Source: DATADW01 sp963733905 (GTDB lineage Bacteria; Actinomycetota; Acidimicrobiia; Spongiisociales; DATADW01). Taken from it: 64,000 nt of DNA. This document shows positions 1 to 9,420 of this stretch, piece after piece. The notes beneath the pieces were generated by a model. The model did not search any database and was not told the DNA's origin. It saw nothing but the letters and a program-made list of their open reading frames with translations. Where the stretch lies: NCBI GenBank assembly GCA_963733905.1, contig CAVTEU010000006.1, forward strand, positions 1 to 64,000. Direction: 5' to 3'. A program made the translations under genes and the position numbers. Within the stretch, counting starts at the first letter, position 1, and every line of letters starts with the position of its first letter.

Positions 1-197
1 TCGAGGGAGACTTCTGTCGTACCGCCTCAGATCGGTTCGCCAGAGAGGCAGGGGACCCTTAAGGCGTTGGCTCTGGCGGAAGTCGTCGCTCGGCCGCGGA
101 CTGGCGATGAGTTCTCGTCTGGGCGCTCGTCCAAGTCATGCCGCCGTGGTAGAAAAGCTGGGCGGCTACATGACATCCAAGGACAAGGAGGAGCACG

Positions 198-798
198 ATG
201 CGAGAGCTCATGATCGACTTCATCACCTCCCTGGACGGCTACGCGTCGGGGGAGGGCTGGCCCGGCTGGTGGGGTCTCGAGGGCCGGAGTACCTCGCCTG
301 GCTCGGCGAGCAACCACCGGTGACGTACCTGATGGGCGCGAACACGTACCGGCTGATGTTCGGCTTCGCCGGCGGAGAGACCCCGGCGGGAACCGACGAG
401 TTGCCGCCGAGGAGGAGGCGCAGCGTCGACGAGCTCACGCGAGCGCCGAAGGTGGTGTTCTCCGCCTCGCTCGAGGAGCCCCTCACGTGGGCCAACACGA
501 CCTCGTGCGCGGCGACGCCGTGCAGGCGGTCCGGGCGATGAAGGAGGAGGGCTCCGGCATCCTCAGCACGCTCGGCAGCGTCAGCCTGTCCCGCTCGCTG
601 CTCGGCCGGGATCGTTGATCGCTTCCGGTCGTGATGTTCCCCGTGATCACCGGTGCCACCGGAGCAGAACGCATCTACGACGGCTATCCCGACGTCGCGC
701 TCGAGATGATCGACCACCGCACCTTCGACGGCCGCACCCAGCTCGTCGAGTACCGGCCCCGCGTGCTCGAGCGCCCACCCCTCGCCCCCACCACATGA
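198..798 (+). pseudogene. Dihydrofolate reductase family protein, broken copy
   Basis: Diverged second copy of the gene at 1290-1895, in the opposite orientation. The protein begins MRELMIDFITSLDGYAS after an AAGGAGGAG ribosome site. Homology then continues through LMGANTYRLMFGF and SLEEPLTWAN, but only by changing frame near 285, 505 and 610. The last codons (LVEYRPR region) and a TGA at 796-798 match the end of the intact copy. Either this copy is decayed or, as elsewhere in the window, the breaks are sequencing indels. The family has the RibD C-terminal / DHFR fold and usually an unassigned NADPH-dependent reductase role. Confidence 0.65.
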
Positions 799-1289
799 TG
801 TCGCCAGGACCCAGGTCGCCAGCGGTCCACCACAGCTCCACGTAGAGCGCCGAGGCTCATCGGTGGGTCGGCGCCAGTCGGGACGAGGCATCCTTTGTGT
901 CATGGCAGCTCGTCGAGAGTCCTTTTTCGGCGGCTCGGTGTAACGACATGGCCAAGCGCGCCCACGACACCGCCAGCGAAGAAAAGGTGAAGGCCGAAGC
1001 CGAGGCCCTCAGGATGACGCCCAGAAACCGGGGTCTTTGAATCGGCGACCCCGTCTCCTGGGCGTCATCCTGAGGGCCTCGGCTTCGGCCTTCACCTTTT
1101 CTTCGCTGGCGGTGTCGTGGGCCTGCTTGGTGATGTCGTTACACCGAGCCGCCGAAGAGAACCTGGTCTCGACGAGACTGCCATGGCGCGAAAAGGTGCG
1201 TCGTCCCGACTGGCGCCGACCCACGGGACCCGCCTCGGCGCTCTACGTGGAGCTGTGGTGGACCGCTGGCGACCTGGGTCCTGGCGACA

Positions 1290-1895
1290 TCATGCGGTGG
1301 GGTCGAGCGGTGGGTGCTCAAGGACGCGGGGCCGGTACTCGACGAGCTGGGTACGGCCGTCGAAGGTGCGATTGTCGATCATCTCGAGGGCGACGTCCGG
1401 GTAGCCGTCGTAGATGCGTTCTGCTCCCGTGGCGCCGGTGATCACCGGGAACATGACGACCCGGAAGCGGTCAACGAGTCCGGCTCGCAGCAGCGACCGG
1501 CACAGGCTGATGCTGCCGATCGTGCTCAGGATCCCCGAGCGGCTCTCCTTCATCGCCCGGACTGCTTCGACCGCGTCGTCGCGCACGAGTGTGGAGTTGG
1601 CCCACGTGAGCGGCTCCTCGAGAGAGGAGGAGAACACCACCTTCGACGCTTGGGTGAGTTCGTCGACGGACGCCTCCTCGTCGGCGGTGAACTCGTCCGT
1701 TCCCCCTGGGGTATCTCCGGCGGCGAAGCCATACATCAGCCGGTAGGTGTTCGCTCCCATCAGGTATGTGACCTCGGGTTGCTCGCCGAGCCAGGCGAGG
1801 TATTCGGGCCCTTCCAGACCCCACCATCCTGGCCAGCCGTCCGCCGATGCGTAGCCGTCTAGGGAGGTGATGAAGTCGATGAGGAGTTCTGCCAT
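1290..1895 (-). CDS. Dihydrofolate reductase family protein (RibD C-terminal fold)
   Basis: Intact 201-residue protein. The start MAELLIDFITSLDGYAS follows an AAGGAGGCG-like ribosome site and defines a usual YyaP/YwjB-type DHFR family member. Family features visible are the N-terminal strand with SLDGY, a central GANTYRLM segment (nucleotide-binding helix), a SKVVFSSSLEEP strand/loop, and the C-terminal ITGATGAERIYDG and VEYRPR strands. Members are small soluble NADPH-binding reductases of unknown physiological substrate. True folate reduction cannot be inferred. It sits in the right arm of the inverted duplication and its opposite copy is broken. Translated upstream sequence in the same frame belongs to the duplicated untranslated region, not to the protein. 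Confidence 0.8.
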   Translation of the reverse strand: MAELLIDFITSLDGYASADGWPGWWGLEGPEYLAWLGEQPEVTYLMGANTYRLMYGFAAGDTPGGTDEFTADEEASVDELTQASKVVFSSSLEEPLTWANSTLVRDDAVEAVRAMKESRSGILSTIGSISLCRSLLRAGLVDRFRVVMFPVITGATGAERIYDGYPDVALEMIDNRTFDGRTQLVEYRPRVLEHPPLDPTA

Positions 1896-2115
1896 CGTCG
1901 CCTCCTTGTCCTTGGATGTCATGCAGCCGCCCAGCTTTTCTACCACGGCGGCATGACTTGGACGAGCGCCGGGTCGAGAACTGATCGCTGGTGCGCGGCC
2001 GAGCGACGCCGCCGCCAGAGCCAACGCCTTAAGGGTCCAATCCTCTCTGGCGAACCGATCTGAGGCGGTACGACAGAAGTCTCCCTCGACACAGCCGAGA
2101 GCGGAACTCCTCGGC

Positions 2116-2253
2116 CTAGTAGCCGTCGCTGCTCGACGTTTGCTCGGTCGAGTCGGACGGCGACTCCCCGCCGCCACCATCGCCGCCGTCGTCACCACAG
2201 GCCGCTAGTAGAGCGATCACCACCATCGAAACGGCTAGAGACCGACGGAACAT
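2116..2253 (-). CDS. Very short putative lipoprotein (45 aa)
   Basis: Reads MFRRSLAVSMVVIALLAACG, then a Gly/Asp/Ser-rich tail and a TAG stop. An Arg pair, a hydrophobic core and the lipobox LAAC make a convincing lipoprotein signal peptide, and a GAGGAGG ribosome site lies six bases before the ATG. Only ~25 residues of low-complexity linker follow the lipid Cys, as if the mature domain were missing. The stop lies ~25 bases from the outer end of the inverted duplication at 2092, so truncation by that rearrangement is a reasonable inference. It was found by reading the strand directly. Membrane anchoring is likely; function is unknown. Confidence 0.5.
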   Translation of the reverse strand: MFRRSLAVSMVVIALLAACGDDGGDGGGGESPSDSTEQTSSSDGY

Positions 2254-2506
2254 GAGAAACCTCCTCGTCGCCCGTCGAGACTGACGCTGTATTACCCAAT
2301 GTCACAATCGAACAACCAGAAGCGTCCGCTAGGTGTGCAGATGCTCTGAGGGTGCGACCTGTTGACGACCGTCGAGGGGAGTCAAGCGACGCGGAGACCG
2401 TACCTGTGCGTTCAGCGAACGACACGCCACCTATCAGACCAAATTGCGGTAACAACTGAGGCGACTTGGAAAACCGCTCCGCCGTTCCGTGCGTACTGTC
2501 GTGTTG

Positions 2507-4040
2507 ATGAAAACGGCCGCTTGGCAGTCCAAGCGCGTGGCGGTGTTCGCGGCTGTCGCTCTTTCGCTCGCCGTCGTTCCCGGTCCGGTTGAAGCCGCTT
2601 GTACCGGAGCCTGGAACATCGTTCCAAGTCCCAACGTGGGCGAGGCGGGGGGAGATTTCGACAACGAGCTGTCGTCACTCGCCGTTGTAAACGCCCAACG
2701 ACATCTGGGCCCTGGGCGACTGGGGGACTTACGGCGCTGCCCGCTCGACCCTGGCCTTGCATTGGAACGGTTCGACCTGGAGCCACGTAGCGACGCCAAA
2801 CGGTTCCAACGAGGTGAACTGGCTCAGGGTGCTGCCGCCCTTGCCAGCAACGATGTGTGGGCAGTGGGCTCAACCGCCACCAACCCCCCGGAGCAGAGCA
2901 CAAGCAAGACATCTCGATCGAACACTGGAATGGCAGTGCCTGGTCGGTCGTGCCCAGCCCCAACCCGACGTCCGCCGCTATCCGGCGGAGGGCCAGTGAA
3001 CAACCAGCTCCTCGGCGTCGCGGCCGTGGCGCCAAACGACGTCTGGGCAGTGGGGCAGAGCACGGACTTCGGGGCCGGCCAGACCCTGATCGTGCACTGG
3101 AACGGCACTGCCTGGTCCACCGTCCCGTCTCCGCATCCCGGAACGTACAGCGTCCTCCGAAGTGTCAGCGCGGTCTCCGCCAACGACATGTGGGCGGTTG
3201 GGACCTATTACACACGGGCCGGTCACCCTGGTCACGCACTGGAACGGCTCGACGTGGAGCATCGTCGCTAGCCCGAACGACGGGCCGTACCTTCAGGAGC
3301 TGTTCAAGGTGCGGGCGGTTTCGGCCAAGACGTGTGGGCGGTGGGTTACCACTTGGCTGTGTTTCGGAGTCAACCAGGTCTATCAGACTTCGATATTCCA
3401 TTGGAACGGCACCGCGTGGTCGGTTGTACCCAGCCCGGACGTCAACCAGGAGAACAACTATCTCTGGTCGGTGGCGGGTGCATCAGCCACCGATGCCTGG
3501 GCCGTGGGTTTCTACGACACCGGCACCGAGCTCAAGATCGATGACCCAGCATTGGGACGGGACCGCGTGGACGATCGAGCCCAGCCCGAACTCGAGGGAC
3601 CTATATCGACGAGTTGCTCGATGTCGCCGATGGTGTCGCCCACCGATGTGTGGGCCGTGGGCCAAGCGGCCGGCTTCTTCACATTCAAGACCCTGACCGA
3701 TGCGGAATTCACAGCATCGTGTGGAACGAACACGGCGATGCATGTCGCGAACATCGCACCCAGCCTCGTCCGTAACTCGGTGAGGGCCGCCGTAACTATC
3801 GCCGACAGCAATGGTGCCCCGATCGGAGGAGCTTCCGTCACCGTCGCCATCACCAAACCCAACGGGTCGCAGGTGACGCGACTCAGGTCGACAAACCCGG
3901 CGTGGTGCGGCGGTTTTCTCCGTCCCGGCCGGACAGCTCGGGAACCTATACCTTCACCGTCACCAACGTCGTGAAGGCGGGACTCACCTACGACCCCGCG
4001 GCCAACAGCCGAGACCAGCGACAGCATCGCGTTCCCCTGA
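2507..4040 (+). CDS. Secreted repeat protein with WAVG / WNGTAW motifs (frameshifted)
   Basis: Starts with a signal peptide (MKTAAWQSKRVAVFAAVAL..., cleavage likely after GPVEA). The rest is a run of ~60-residue repeats, each containing a DVWAVG strand and a HWNGTAWS..PSP segment, which suggests a beta-propeller-like surface protein. A final ~80 residues (SNGAPIGGASVTVAITKPNG, TYTFTVTN) look like an Ig/CarboxypepD-type beta-sandwich. At least five frame changes occur between ~2690 and 3990, with repeat homology carrying on each time. In the repaired frame it ends at the TGA at 4038-4040. A GTG at 2489 is an alternative start, but ATG 2507 better fits a signal peptide. The protein is probably exported; ligand unknown. 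Confidence 0.6.
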
Positions 4041-4263
4041 TCGGCCCAATCCGAAAGCTTCTCCTGGTGGTTTGCCTTCGAGTCCCCGGATAGGCTCACC
4101 TCGAACTCGGTCCAATCCCTCAGCCCCTGAAGGCCTGGTCACGGAGCCCAATCTGCCTGCCGGGCGAGAGCTTTGGGCCAAGTGTTGGTATCACCGGACA
4201 TGTGGTCCGAACGCTCTGAGACCGAGCCCCCCTACCCGAGCCGTAGCGGCCGGTGCGCGTCGC

Positions 4264-5309
4264 TTAGATCCATTTCCGGAGCTTGGCGATTACGAGGGCG
4301 CCGGCGCCTAGGACGAGCATGACCCCGATGACGATCCAGAAGTTCTCCGATGTGTCGAAGAATCCCATCTGGAAGTTCATACCCATCACGCCGGCGACGA
4401 CCACGGCGGGGAGCAGGACTGCAGAGAGGAGAGTGAGGGACTTCATCACCTCGTTGGTGCGCTGACCTACCCGCCCGAGGTATATCTCGAGTGACCCGAC
4501 CAGCAGGTCGCGGGCGTTCTCTACGGCGTCGATGGTGCGCTCCAACCGGTCGACCAGTCCCGGCCACGGCTCGCCGAGCTCCTCGTGGAGGGCGAAGTCG
4601 GGCCGGGCCAGGGGAGCGAATGCGGCGCGGTGCGGTGCCAGCGATCTCCTGATCCGGGCGATCCGCTTCCGCAGCTCAACCATGTTGGGGAGGAACCCGT
4701 CGTTATGTCGGAGTCGAGCGCCATCAGGTCGAGTTCGTCGATTCGCCTTTCCACTTGCTCGACTTGGAGCAGGTAGGAGTTGAGCACCGAGTCGACGATC
4801 GCCGCCAGGAAACCTGCCGAACCGAGGCCGCCGAGTCGGGTGTCGCCTCTCATGGCATCGACGAAGTTCGCTACCGGCGACAGGGGGGTGGCCGAGATGG
4901 TGACGACATAGCCTTTTCCGGCGATCATTTCGAGCTGCTGTGGTTGGGTAGCCCCGTCGTCGGCTTCCTCGAGCACCTCCACCACGAGGTGAATGCAGTT
5001 CGGGTAGCGGTGGAGGTGGATGCCGTCGCCGTCGGAGTGCAGTTCTTCACGGAGTTGGTCGGGAAGGTTGAAAGCGTCGACCAGGTCGTCGATTTCCGAC
5101 CTGTTCGGTTTCGAGAGGTCGACCCACAGCAGGTGGTTGTCCTCCAGTGCCTGGTTGATCCCCGGCTCGATGTCGATGTTTCGGTCGGGCCCGTCGGCGT
5201 CAAAGAGGTGAGCTCGCAGCCGATCCGACCGCGACTGGCCGGTGTCCTAGTCGTTTCGGTCGGCGAAGTCGGAGTGTCCTGGGTTGGGTTCTCGAGCACG
5301 GAGAGCATG
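4264..5309 (-). CDS. corA: CorA-like divalent metal ion transporter (frameshifted)
   Basis: The C-terminal half is clear: a long helical stalk, then TM1 ending in the CorA signature as VMGMNF, a short loop (QMGFFDTSENF) and TM2 (IVIGVMLVLGAGALVIA) with a basic end, KLRKW. The N-terminal domain is recovered by switching frames near 4690 and 4980-5250; it includes DADGPDRNIDIEPG, LLWVDLS and IVDSVLNSYLLQVEQ. The family forms a pentameric inner-membrane Mg2+/Co2+ channel whose cytosolic funnel senses Mg2+. The exact start is uncertain (ATG at 5309 used). A second, intact family member lies at 6911-7906, and a fragment of a close relative's 3' end lies at 55.6 kb. Confidence 0.65.
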
Positions 5310-5604
5310 GTGGCACCAGTCAAACCGCAATGCGGGCTGAGAGCAGCTCGTCGACGAACCCTGCGATGGGGCAATATCGACGACACCCTTGGTGCTTCGA
5401 CAGGAATCGGCTTGCGAGCTGATGCGAGATGTCGTTAGTCAGGACTCCCGTGGTGATAGGCGATTTCGGCCCCGTTCCCGGTACCAGAGTCGTGGTCGGA
5501 GCCGGCCGGCCGGGGCGAGGTCGTCGTCGAGCGTCATCGCGAAGCGTCATTCCTGGTAGGGCCCGACCCGAATCCTGCCCGACCCAAGCGACAACACAAG
5601 AGAC
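5310..5604. other. Intergenic stretch, no supported gene
   Basis: Lies between the divergent corA-like gene and csbD. Open frames here have no family signature and no convincing start. Apart from the stress-type promoter just downstream nothing is seen. Confidence 0.5.
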
Positions 5605-5629
5605 GTTTAGGTCTCGCCGAATCGGGAAA
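5605..5629 (+). promoter_or_regulatory. Putative sigma-B-type promoter for csbD
   Basis: GTTTAG, 13 bases, then GGGAAA, 32 bases before the csbD start. The pattern matches the general-stress sigma-B/sigma-F consensus (GTTT, 12-15 bases, GGGTAT-like). csbD genes are classical members of that regulon. The match is by eye. Confidence 0.4.
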
Positions 5630-5660
5630 GACATTCTGTAAGCGAGTCAAGGAGATCAGC

Positions 5661-5873
5661 ATGGGTACCGATGCTTCCCGCCTCAAGTTCGAGGGTAAGT
5701 GGGATCAGATGAAGGGGAAAGTCCAGGAGACATGGGGCGACCTCACCGACGACGATCTCGACCGCACCCAGGGGCAGTGGGATCAGGTGGTTGGGAAGAT
5801 CAAGGAGCGGACTGGACAGACCGCAGAGGAGATCGAGGCTCAGCTCAACGAGTTGAGTGACAGCCCCTACTAG
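5661..5873 (+). CDS. csbD: CsbD family stress-response protein
   Basis: A 70-residue acidic, highly charged protein starting after an AAGGAGATCAGC ribosome site. It carries the family hallmarks: FEGKWDQMKGKVQETWGDLT near residues 10-29, DDDLDRTQGQWDQVVGKIKE in the second half, and a terminal helix with EEIEAQLNEL. CsbD-like proteins are small helical cytosolic proteins induced by general stress; their molecular role is not known. It is a single gene with its own probable sigma-B-type promoter and a strong hairpin 20 bases after the stop. Confidence 0.92.
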   Translation: MGTDASRLKFEGKWDQMKGKVQETWGDLTDDDLDRTQGQWDQVVGKIKERTGQTAEEIEAQLNELSDSPY

Positions 5874-5892
5874 GCCGTAGGCAAAACAAACT

Positions 5893-5930
5893 CAGCGCCG
5901 GCCTCGCATCACCTTGCGGGGCCGGCGCTG
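5893..5930 (+). terminator. Hairpin terminator after csbD
   Basis: An 11-bp perfect stem (cagcgccggcc / ggccggcgctg), extended inside the loop by cgca/tgcg, begins 20 bases after the csbD stop. There is no T-run after it, which is common in high-GC genomes. Confidence 0.7.
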
Positions 5931-6190
5931 TCGCGTAGGTCGGGTAAGCCATACTCCGGCTCCGTCCGAGTTCTCCAGTCCAGCCCAATCGAGCCTCTGG
6001 CGGCCGGTGAGCTGGGTAGGAGGGTGAATCTGGGGAGGTAGCCGATCCGCTCTCGGGGGCGTGCGGGTTGGTTCGCTGTCGATCACTCGGGCGGGTCCCT
6101 ACCCCGGTGCGTACGTGACAATCCGAAGCGCTTCCCGGCCGTTTGGGTATTCCCGGCAGTGGGTACGAGCGCCGTGACAAAGGAGGACTC

Positions 6191-6334
6191 ATGGAATTGG
6201 TGCTTTGGATATTGGCGGCGATCCTCGTAATCGCTGGAGTGTTCGCGCTTTTCCGTCGTCAGGTGCTTTGGGGCGTCGTTCTTATCGCGGTCGGACTTCT
6301 GGTCGGACCCGGTGGCGTGAGCATCTTTACCTGA
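6191..6334 (+). CDS. Small hydrophobic membrane protein (47 aa)
   Basis: Starts ATG after an AAAGGAGGACTC ribosome site and encodes MELVLWILAAILVIAGVFAL, a short basic turn (FRRQ), a second hydrophobic helix (GVVLIAVGLLVG) and the end PGGVSIFT. Two short membrane helices with a GPGG turn are typical of tiny uncharacterised actinobacterial membrane proteins. It is monocistronic between csbD and the SnoaL fragment. Function is unknown; insertion in the cytoplasmic membrane is inferred from composition. Confidence 0.65.
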   Translation: MELVLWILAAILVIAGVFALFRRQVLWGVVLIAVGLLVGPGGVSIFT

Positions 6335-6603
6335 CGGCAAGGTCAAACGCCTCCGGTTCACGACGGGAACGAAGCTCACCGGGGGCATTGCGCCAGAAGG
6401 CGGGGGGTTGTCCGAGCCTGCGTGCCGGTTTAAAAACCCACCCATCGTCCTCACACGAGCAAACCAGGACCTCGCCGATGTGCCAACCCGCGGTCTGTAG
6501 CGAGGGACGTTGGAGTGTTAGAGCTTGGCCGCCACCACTGCTCGATTCACCGCAAGAGTAGAAGTTTTCCTCACCTCCACCGAAATGGCCGTGGCCCCGG
6601 AAG

Positions 6604-6897
6604 TCAGGCGAAGAAGTTGATTATGGCCTGGGTGTCGTCTGAGAACGCCCACCGCTCCGTCACCTGACCATCGGCATTGACGTGGAGAATCTCCGCCGTC
6701 CGGTAGGTGATCGACTCGTCACCTTTGTTTGCCGTTGCGGTGACCAGGGCGATCAGATGGTCGTCGTTGGCGACGACGTCATGGAGATCCGTCTCGATTG
6801 CGTAGTCGTTCAGGCTCTGCATCCTCTCCATGAGCGCCTGCTTGCCGCGCACTGGCTCGGACGCCCCTATCTCCCACCACACGACGTCCTCGGCGAT
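6604..6897 (-). pseudogene. Truncated SnoaL-like (NTF2 fold) gene, duplicate of 18385-18762
   Basis: These ~294 bases are almost identical to the 3' three-quarters of the intact gene at 18385-18762, including the stop and ~10 bases beyond it. Homology (VVWWEIGASEP through DDTQAIINFFA) stops sharply near 6897. Here the 5' end and its start are missing, and 13 bases further on lies the stop of corA. A longer open frame exists only because translation of corA sequence in another frame happens to be open. It is probably a nonfunctional remnant of a duplication, or marks an assembly joint. Confidence 0.75.
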
Positions 6898-6910
6898 ACT
6901 GTTCTCCACC

Positions 6911-7906
6911 TCAGAGCCAGTCGTTGCGACGGAAGACTCGATAAAGGAGAAATGACGCCGCGACCATGAGGCACGTGGAGGCGACAACGCCCCAAATTCT
7001 GCCGGACCCGGGGTAAGGGACGTTCATGCCGTAGTAACCAGTAACGAGGGCGGGCACGGCGATGATGGCCGCCCAGCTGGAAACCTTCTTGACGATGAGG
7101 TTCTGTCTGTAGTCGCGAAGGCTGAGGTTGGTCTCGACGATGGTGCTCACGAGGTCTCGGAGCGAGTCAGAGGATTCACTGATGCGCAGGATATGGTCGT
7201 AGACGTCTTGGAAGTAGGGGTAAAGCTCCTCGGAAACAGCTGAGTGTTCGCGGCGCATGAGGCTGCTAACCGCTTCGCGCAAGGGCACAACAAGCCGATG
7301 GAAGCGGACCATGGCGCGGCGCATGTCGAACCAGTGCCGCTGTTGAGCGGGATCGAGGGGTTGGTCGGCGAACATCGCGTCGCTGACCACTTCGTAGTAG
7401 TCGTCGAAGGCCTGGACGGTGTCGAAGTATCCGTCCACGACCATGTCGAGCAGTCCGTAGAGCAAGAAGCTGACGCCGTGCGCGGCGAGGTCGGGGGAGC
7501 GGTCCCATCGCTCGAGTACAGGCTCGATCGGGAACCTGTCGTCCTTTCGAACGGTGACCAGCCATTGGTTGCTGATGAAGGCGTCGATCTCGGTCTCGTC
7601 CAAGCGGCCGGCTTCTGTATCAACTCGTACCGCATGGCTGGTTAGGAACAAGTGGGTGGTGTAGCGGTCGAGCTTCGGGCGCTGATGAGGCCCGAGCGCG
7701 TCCTCTACGGCGAGTTCGTGTAGGCCGAGCTCAGCGGCGAGTTCGTAAAGCTGTTCCTTCGTTGGGCCACAGAAGTCGACCCACACGACAGTGTCGGGCT
7801 GCTCGAGATAGTCGGATACGTCGGCGACCGGAAAACCCTCGGCGTCGAGGGCACCCCCGCGATACGCCCTCGTCAACGTGTCACCCACGGAGGTCCCTTC
7901 AGTCAC
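6911..7906 (-). CDS. corA: CorA family magnesium/cobalt transporter
   Basis: Complete 331-residue protein. The N-terminal alpha/beta funnel domain contains WVDFCGPT, HELAVEDALGPHQRPKLDRY and ISNQWLVTVR. A long helical stalk follows (residues ~130-270), then TM1 with the signature YYGMN at about residues 292-295 (followed by VPYPG) and TM2 (VVASTCLMVAASFLLY) with a positively charged C-terminus RRNDWL. Length and motifs are normal for CorA, a pentameric membrane channel for Mg2+ and Co2+. The FxxEDxxxPHQRPK-like segment is the usual family marker in the N-domain. The gene is complete, unlike the paralogue at 4264-5309. Confidence 0.92.
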   Translation of the reverse strand: MTEGTSVGDTLTRAYRGGALDAEGFPVADVSDYLEQPDTVVWVDFCGPTKEQLYELAAELGLHELAVEDALGPHQRPKLDRYTTHLFLTSHAVRVDTEAGRLDETEIDAFISNQWLVTVRKDDRFPIEPVLERWDRSPDLAAHGVSFLLYGLLDMVVDGYFDTVQAFDDYYEVVSDAMFADQPLDPAQQRHWFDMRRAMVRFHRLVVPLREAVSSLMRREHSAVSEELYPYFQDVYDHILRISESSDSLRDLVSTIVETNLSLRDYRQNLIVKKVSSWAAIIAVPALVTGYYGMNVPYPGSGRIWGVVASTCLMVAASFLLYRVFRRNDWL

Positions 7907-8510
7907 CTATCGAATCAGCTTTCGCAGTTGCGGCATAGTGGAGACCTGCCCGCTCGGCGCGCTGACGGATCCAAAAGGTCTTTGGCTCCCCAGTCTGAAT
8001 GCTCGTATGGGGTAGCGGCGTCATGCCGCACAGGGTACGGGCACCATTCACCGGGTGGTAGGCGCCGGTCCGATGGCGCATGTGTAGGTCGGTCCAAAGA
8101 TGACGACCTGGTCGGACCCCCCTCGAGCGCGGGCATGGGCAGGCATCCTCTCGACGTCGGGGCCCGGTGCTGACAGCCCCCGGACGAAGCACCGACGAAT
8201 CCCTATGGAGACGACTGTATCGGCCACGACGTGTGACGCTTGACCTAACGGGGTCGCATCCGGGCGCCGGCGCACCGGTGACGCGCCATCGAGTCGCCTT
8301 CGAGATGACGGACAGCCATCTTCTCGGCCGATGGTCTCCTTGGAGCAGTTGGTACGGCAGGGTCGCGCCGGTCCCCAAGAGAGGCCAGTCGGAACTCATC
8401 GCGACGGTGACGCGGCGGGTTGGTCCGTCGCTCTCTCATCAAATCGCGCCCAGTACGACCGGACTAGGTGAGTCAGACACCTGGGCCTGAGCGCGGGAGA
8501 GGGTTGCTCT
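7907..8510. other. ~600 bp without a supported gene
   Basis: Several frames are open on both strands, but they are Arg/Pro-rich shadows without motifs or good starts. One minus-strand frame holds a GARTLCGMTPLPH stretch that might be a decayed short zinc-type protein. The evidence is too weak to call a gene. Confidence 0.4.
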
Positions 8511-8972
8511 CTAGCTAAACGGCTTGACGACCATCACGAAGACGAGCGCCAGCCAGACAAAGCCGTCCACCGCGGCCACGACTCGGGCACTGGGCGCGGC
8601 GATGAAGGAGCTGAGCTCGTCTGAAGGCCGGTCCTCAGGGCTCTCTTCGGCGAGCTTCTTGAGACTGCGTTCATGCGGTCCGTGGAAGGTCGCTCCGGTC
8701 ACGAGGAGGATCAGGACCAGGCCATATGAGACCAGCAGCCACGGTGCGGTGAGGGCGAAGCCGGCCGAGGTGGCGGTGATGAAGCCAAAGATGAGGCCGA
8801 GCAGCAGCAGCCCGCCCCCGATCGGTTGAAACCGGGCCTCGACCGTGATGAGACGGCGGATGGTGTGGACGTCGCCCGTTCCCACGATCCGTGCCGACAA
8901 CATGCCCTGGCCGACAAAGACTGCAACCGCCAAGAACATGGCGGCAACGTGGAGGAACTTCCAGATGAGCAC
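8511..8972 (-). CDS. DUF2269-type integral membrane protein
   Basis: 153 residues with a GTG start (MLIWKFLHVAAMFLAVAVFV). There are four hydrophobic helices: ~5-22, ~50-67 (GGGLLLLGLIFGFITA), ~74-92 (PWLLVSYGLVLILLVTGAT) and ~130-150. A short charged cytosolic loop (ERSLKKLAEESPEDRPSDEL) precedes the last. The opening WKFLHV and the conserved Arg in ARFQPIGG resemble the DUF2269 / predicted integral membrane family. Function is unknown. No operon partner is seen. Confidence 0.7.
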   Translation of the reverse strand: MLIWKFLHVAAMFLAVAVFVGQGMLSARIVGTGDVHTIRRLITVEARFQPIGGGLLLLGLIFGFITATSAGFALTAPWLLVSYGLVLILLVTGATFHGPHERSLKKLAEESPEDRPSDELSSFIAAPSARVVAAVDGFVWLALVFVMVVKPFS

Positions 8973-9420
8973 CCCGGTCCCCTCGCTTGATGCCGCGCGA
9001 TCGTAACTGCATCCCCGGCTCAGACCGTCCCCACATCGAGCTTGCGGCGGCGAGCTGAGGCAGGATTCGTCTCACCCCCCCCGAACCTCAGGTCGACTCA
9101 CACCTCGACGGGCAGCAGCGGACTCGCGGCATTCGTGAACCATGACCGTCGCCGCGATCGAGTGGGTGATCATGGCCACTTGAACCAGGATCCCGAATAG
9201 CGCTGGCGCACCGATGCCCGCATCTGCATGATTGGTCAGCACTTCGAACAGGGGAGGTCACCACGGCCGGACACCTTCGCTTCGTCGAGGTCGATGCTTG
9301 ACGGCGGCTCGATGTTTCACCGGCGGGTCCGCCTCGGAAAGGCCTCGCCCATCGTCGACACACGACGAGTTGTTACTTCGGCAGGCGATTCGCCACGGGT
9401 GCGGGTAAGGAGGAGCAGCA
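8973..9420. other. ~450 bp without a supported gene
   Basis: Lies between the divergent DUF2269 gene and the aldo/keto reductase. Open frames are short and motif-free. It should contain the promoters of both genes, but no clear -35/-10 pair was picked out. Confidence 0.4.

Larger units (their letters stand above)
1..2092. repeat. ~2.1 kb inverted duplication (arms ~1-1031 and ~1042-2092)
   Basis: The first ~1030 bases are the diverged reverse complement of ~1042-2092, with a loop of only ~10 bases near 1036. The outer ends match (start of the window versus 2080-2092), as do the inner ends (an aggatgacgcccag / ctgggcgtcatcct pair around 1012-1064). Each arm carries one copy of a dihydrofolate-reductase-fold gene. 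Many mismatches between arms fall at third codon positions, so the copies look truly diverged rather than one molecule read twice. The left arm may continue outside the window. Confidence 0.8.

Noticed and set aside
1..2092. Palindrome as a simple fold-back read artefact
   Set aside because: The arms differ mostly at third codon positions, which random read errors would not produce; a chimeric assembly remains possible.
5320..5634. 104-residue frame between corA and csbD
   Set aside because: No motif, and it runs antisense across the csbD promoter.
7899..8399. 166-residue frame on the minus strand upstream of corA
   Set aside because: Arg/Pro-rich, no ribosome site or recognised domain; probably a chance open frame in high-GC DNA.
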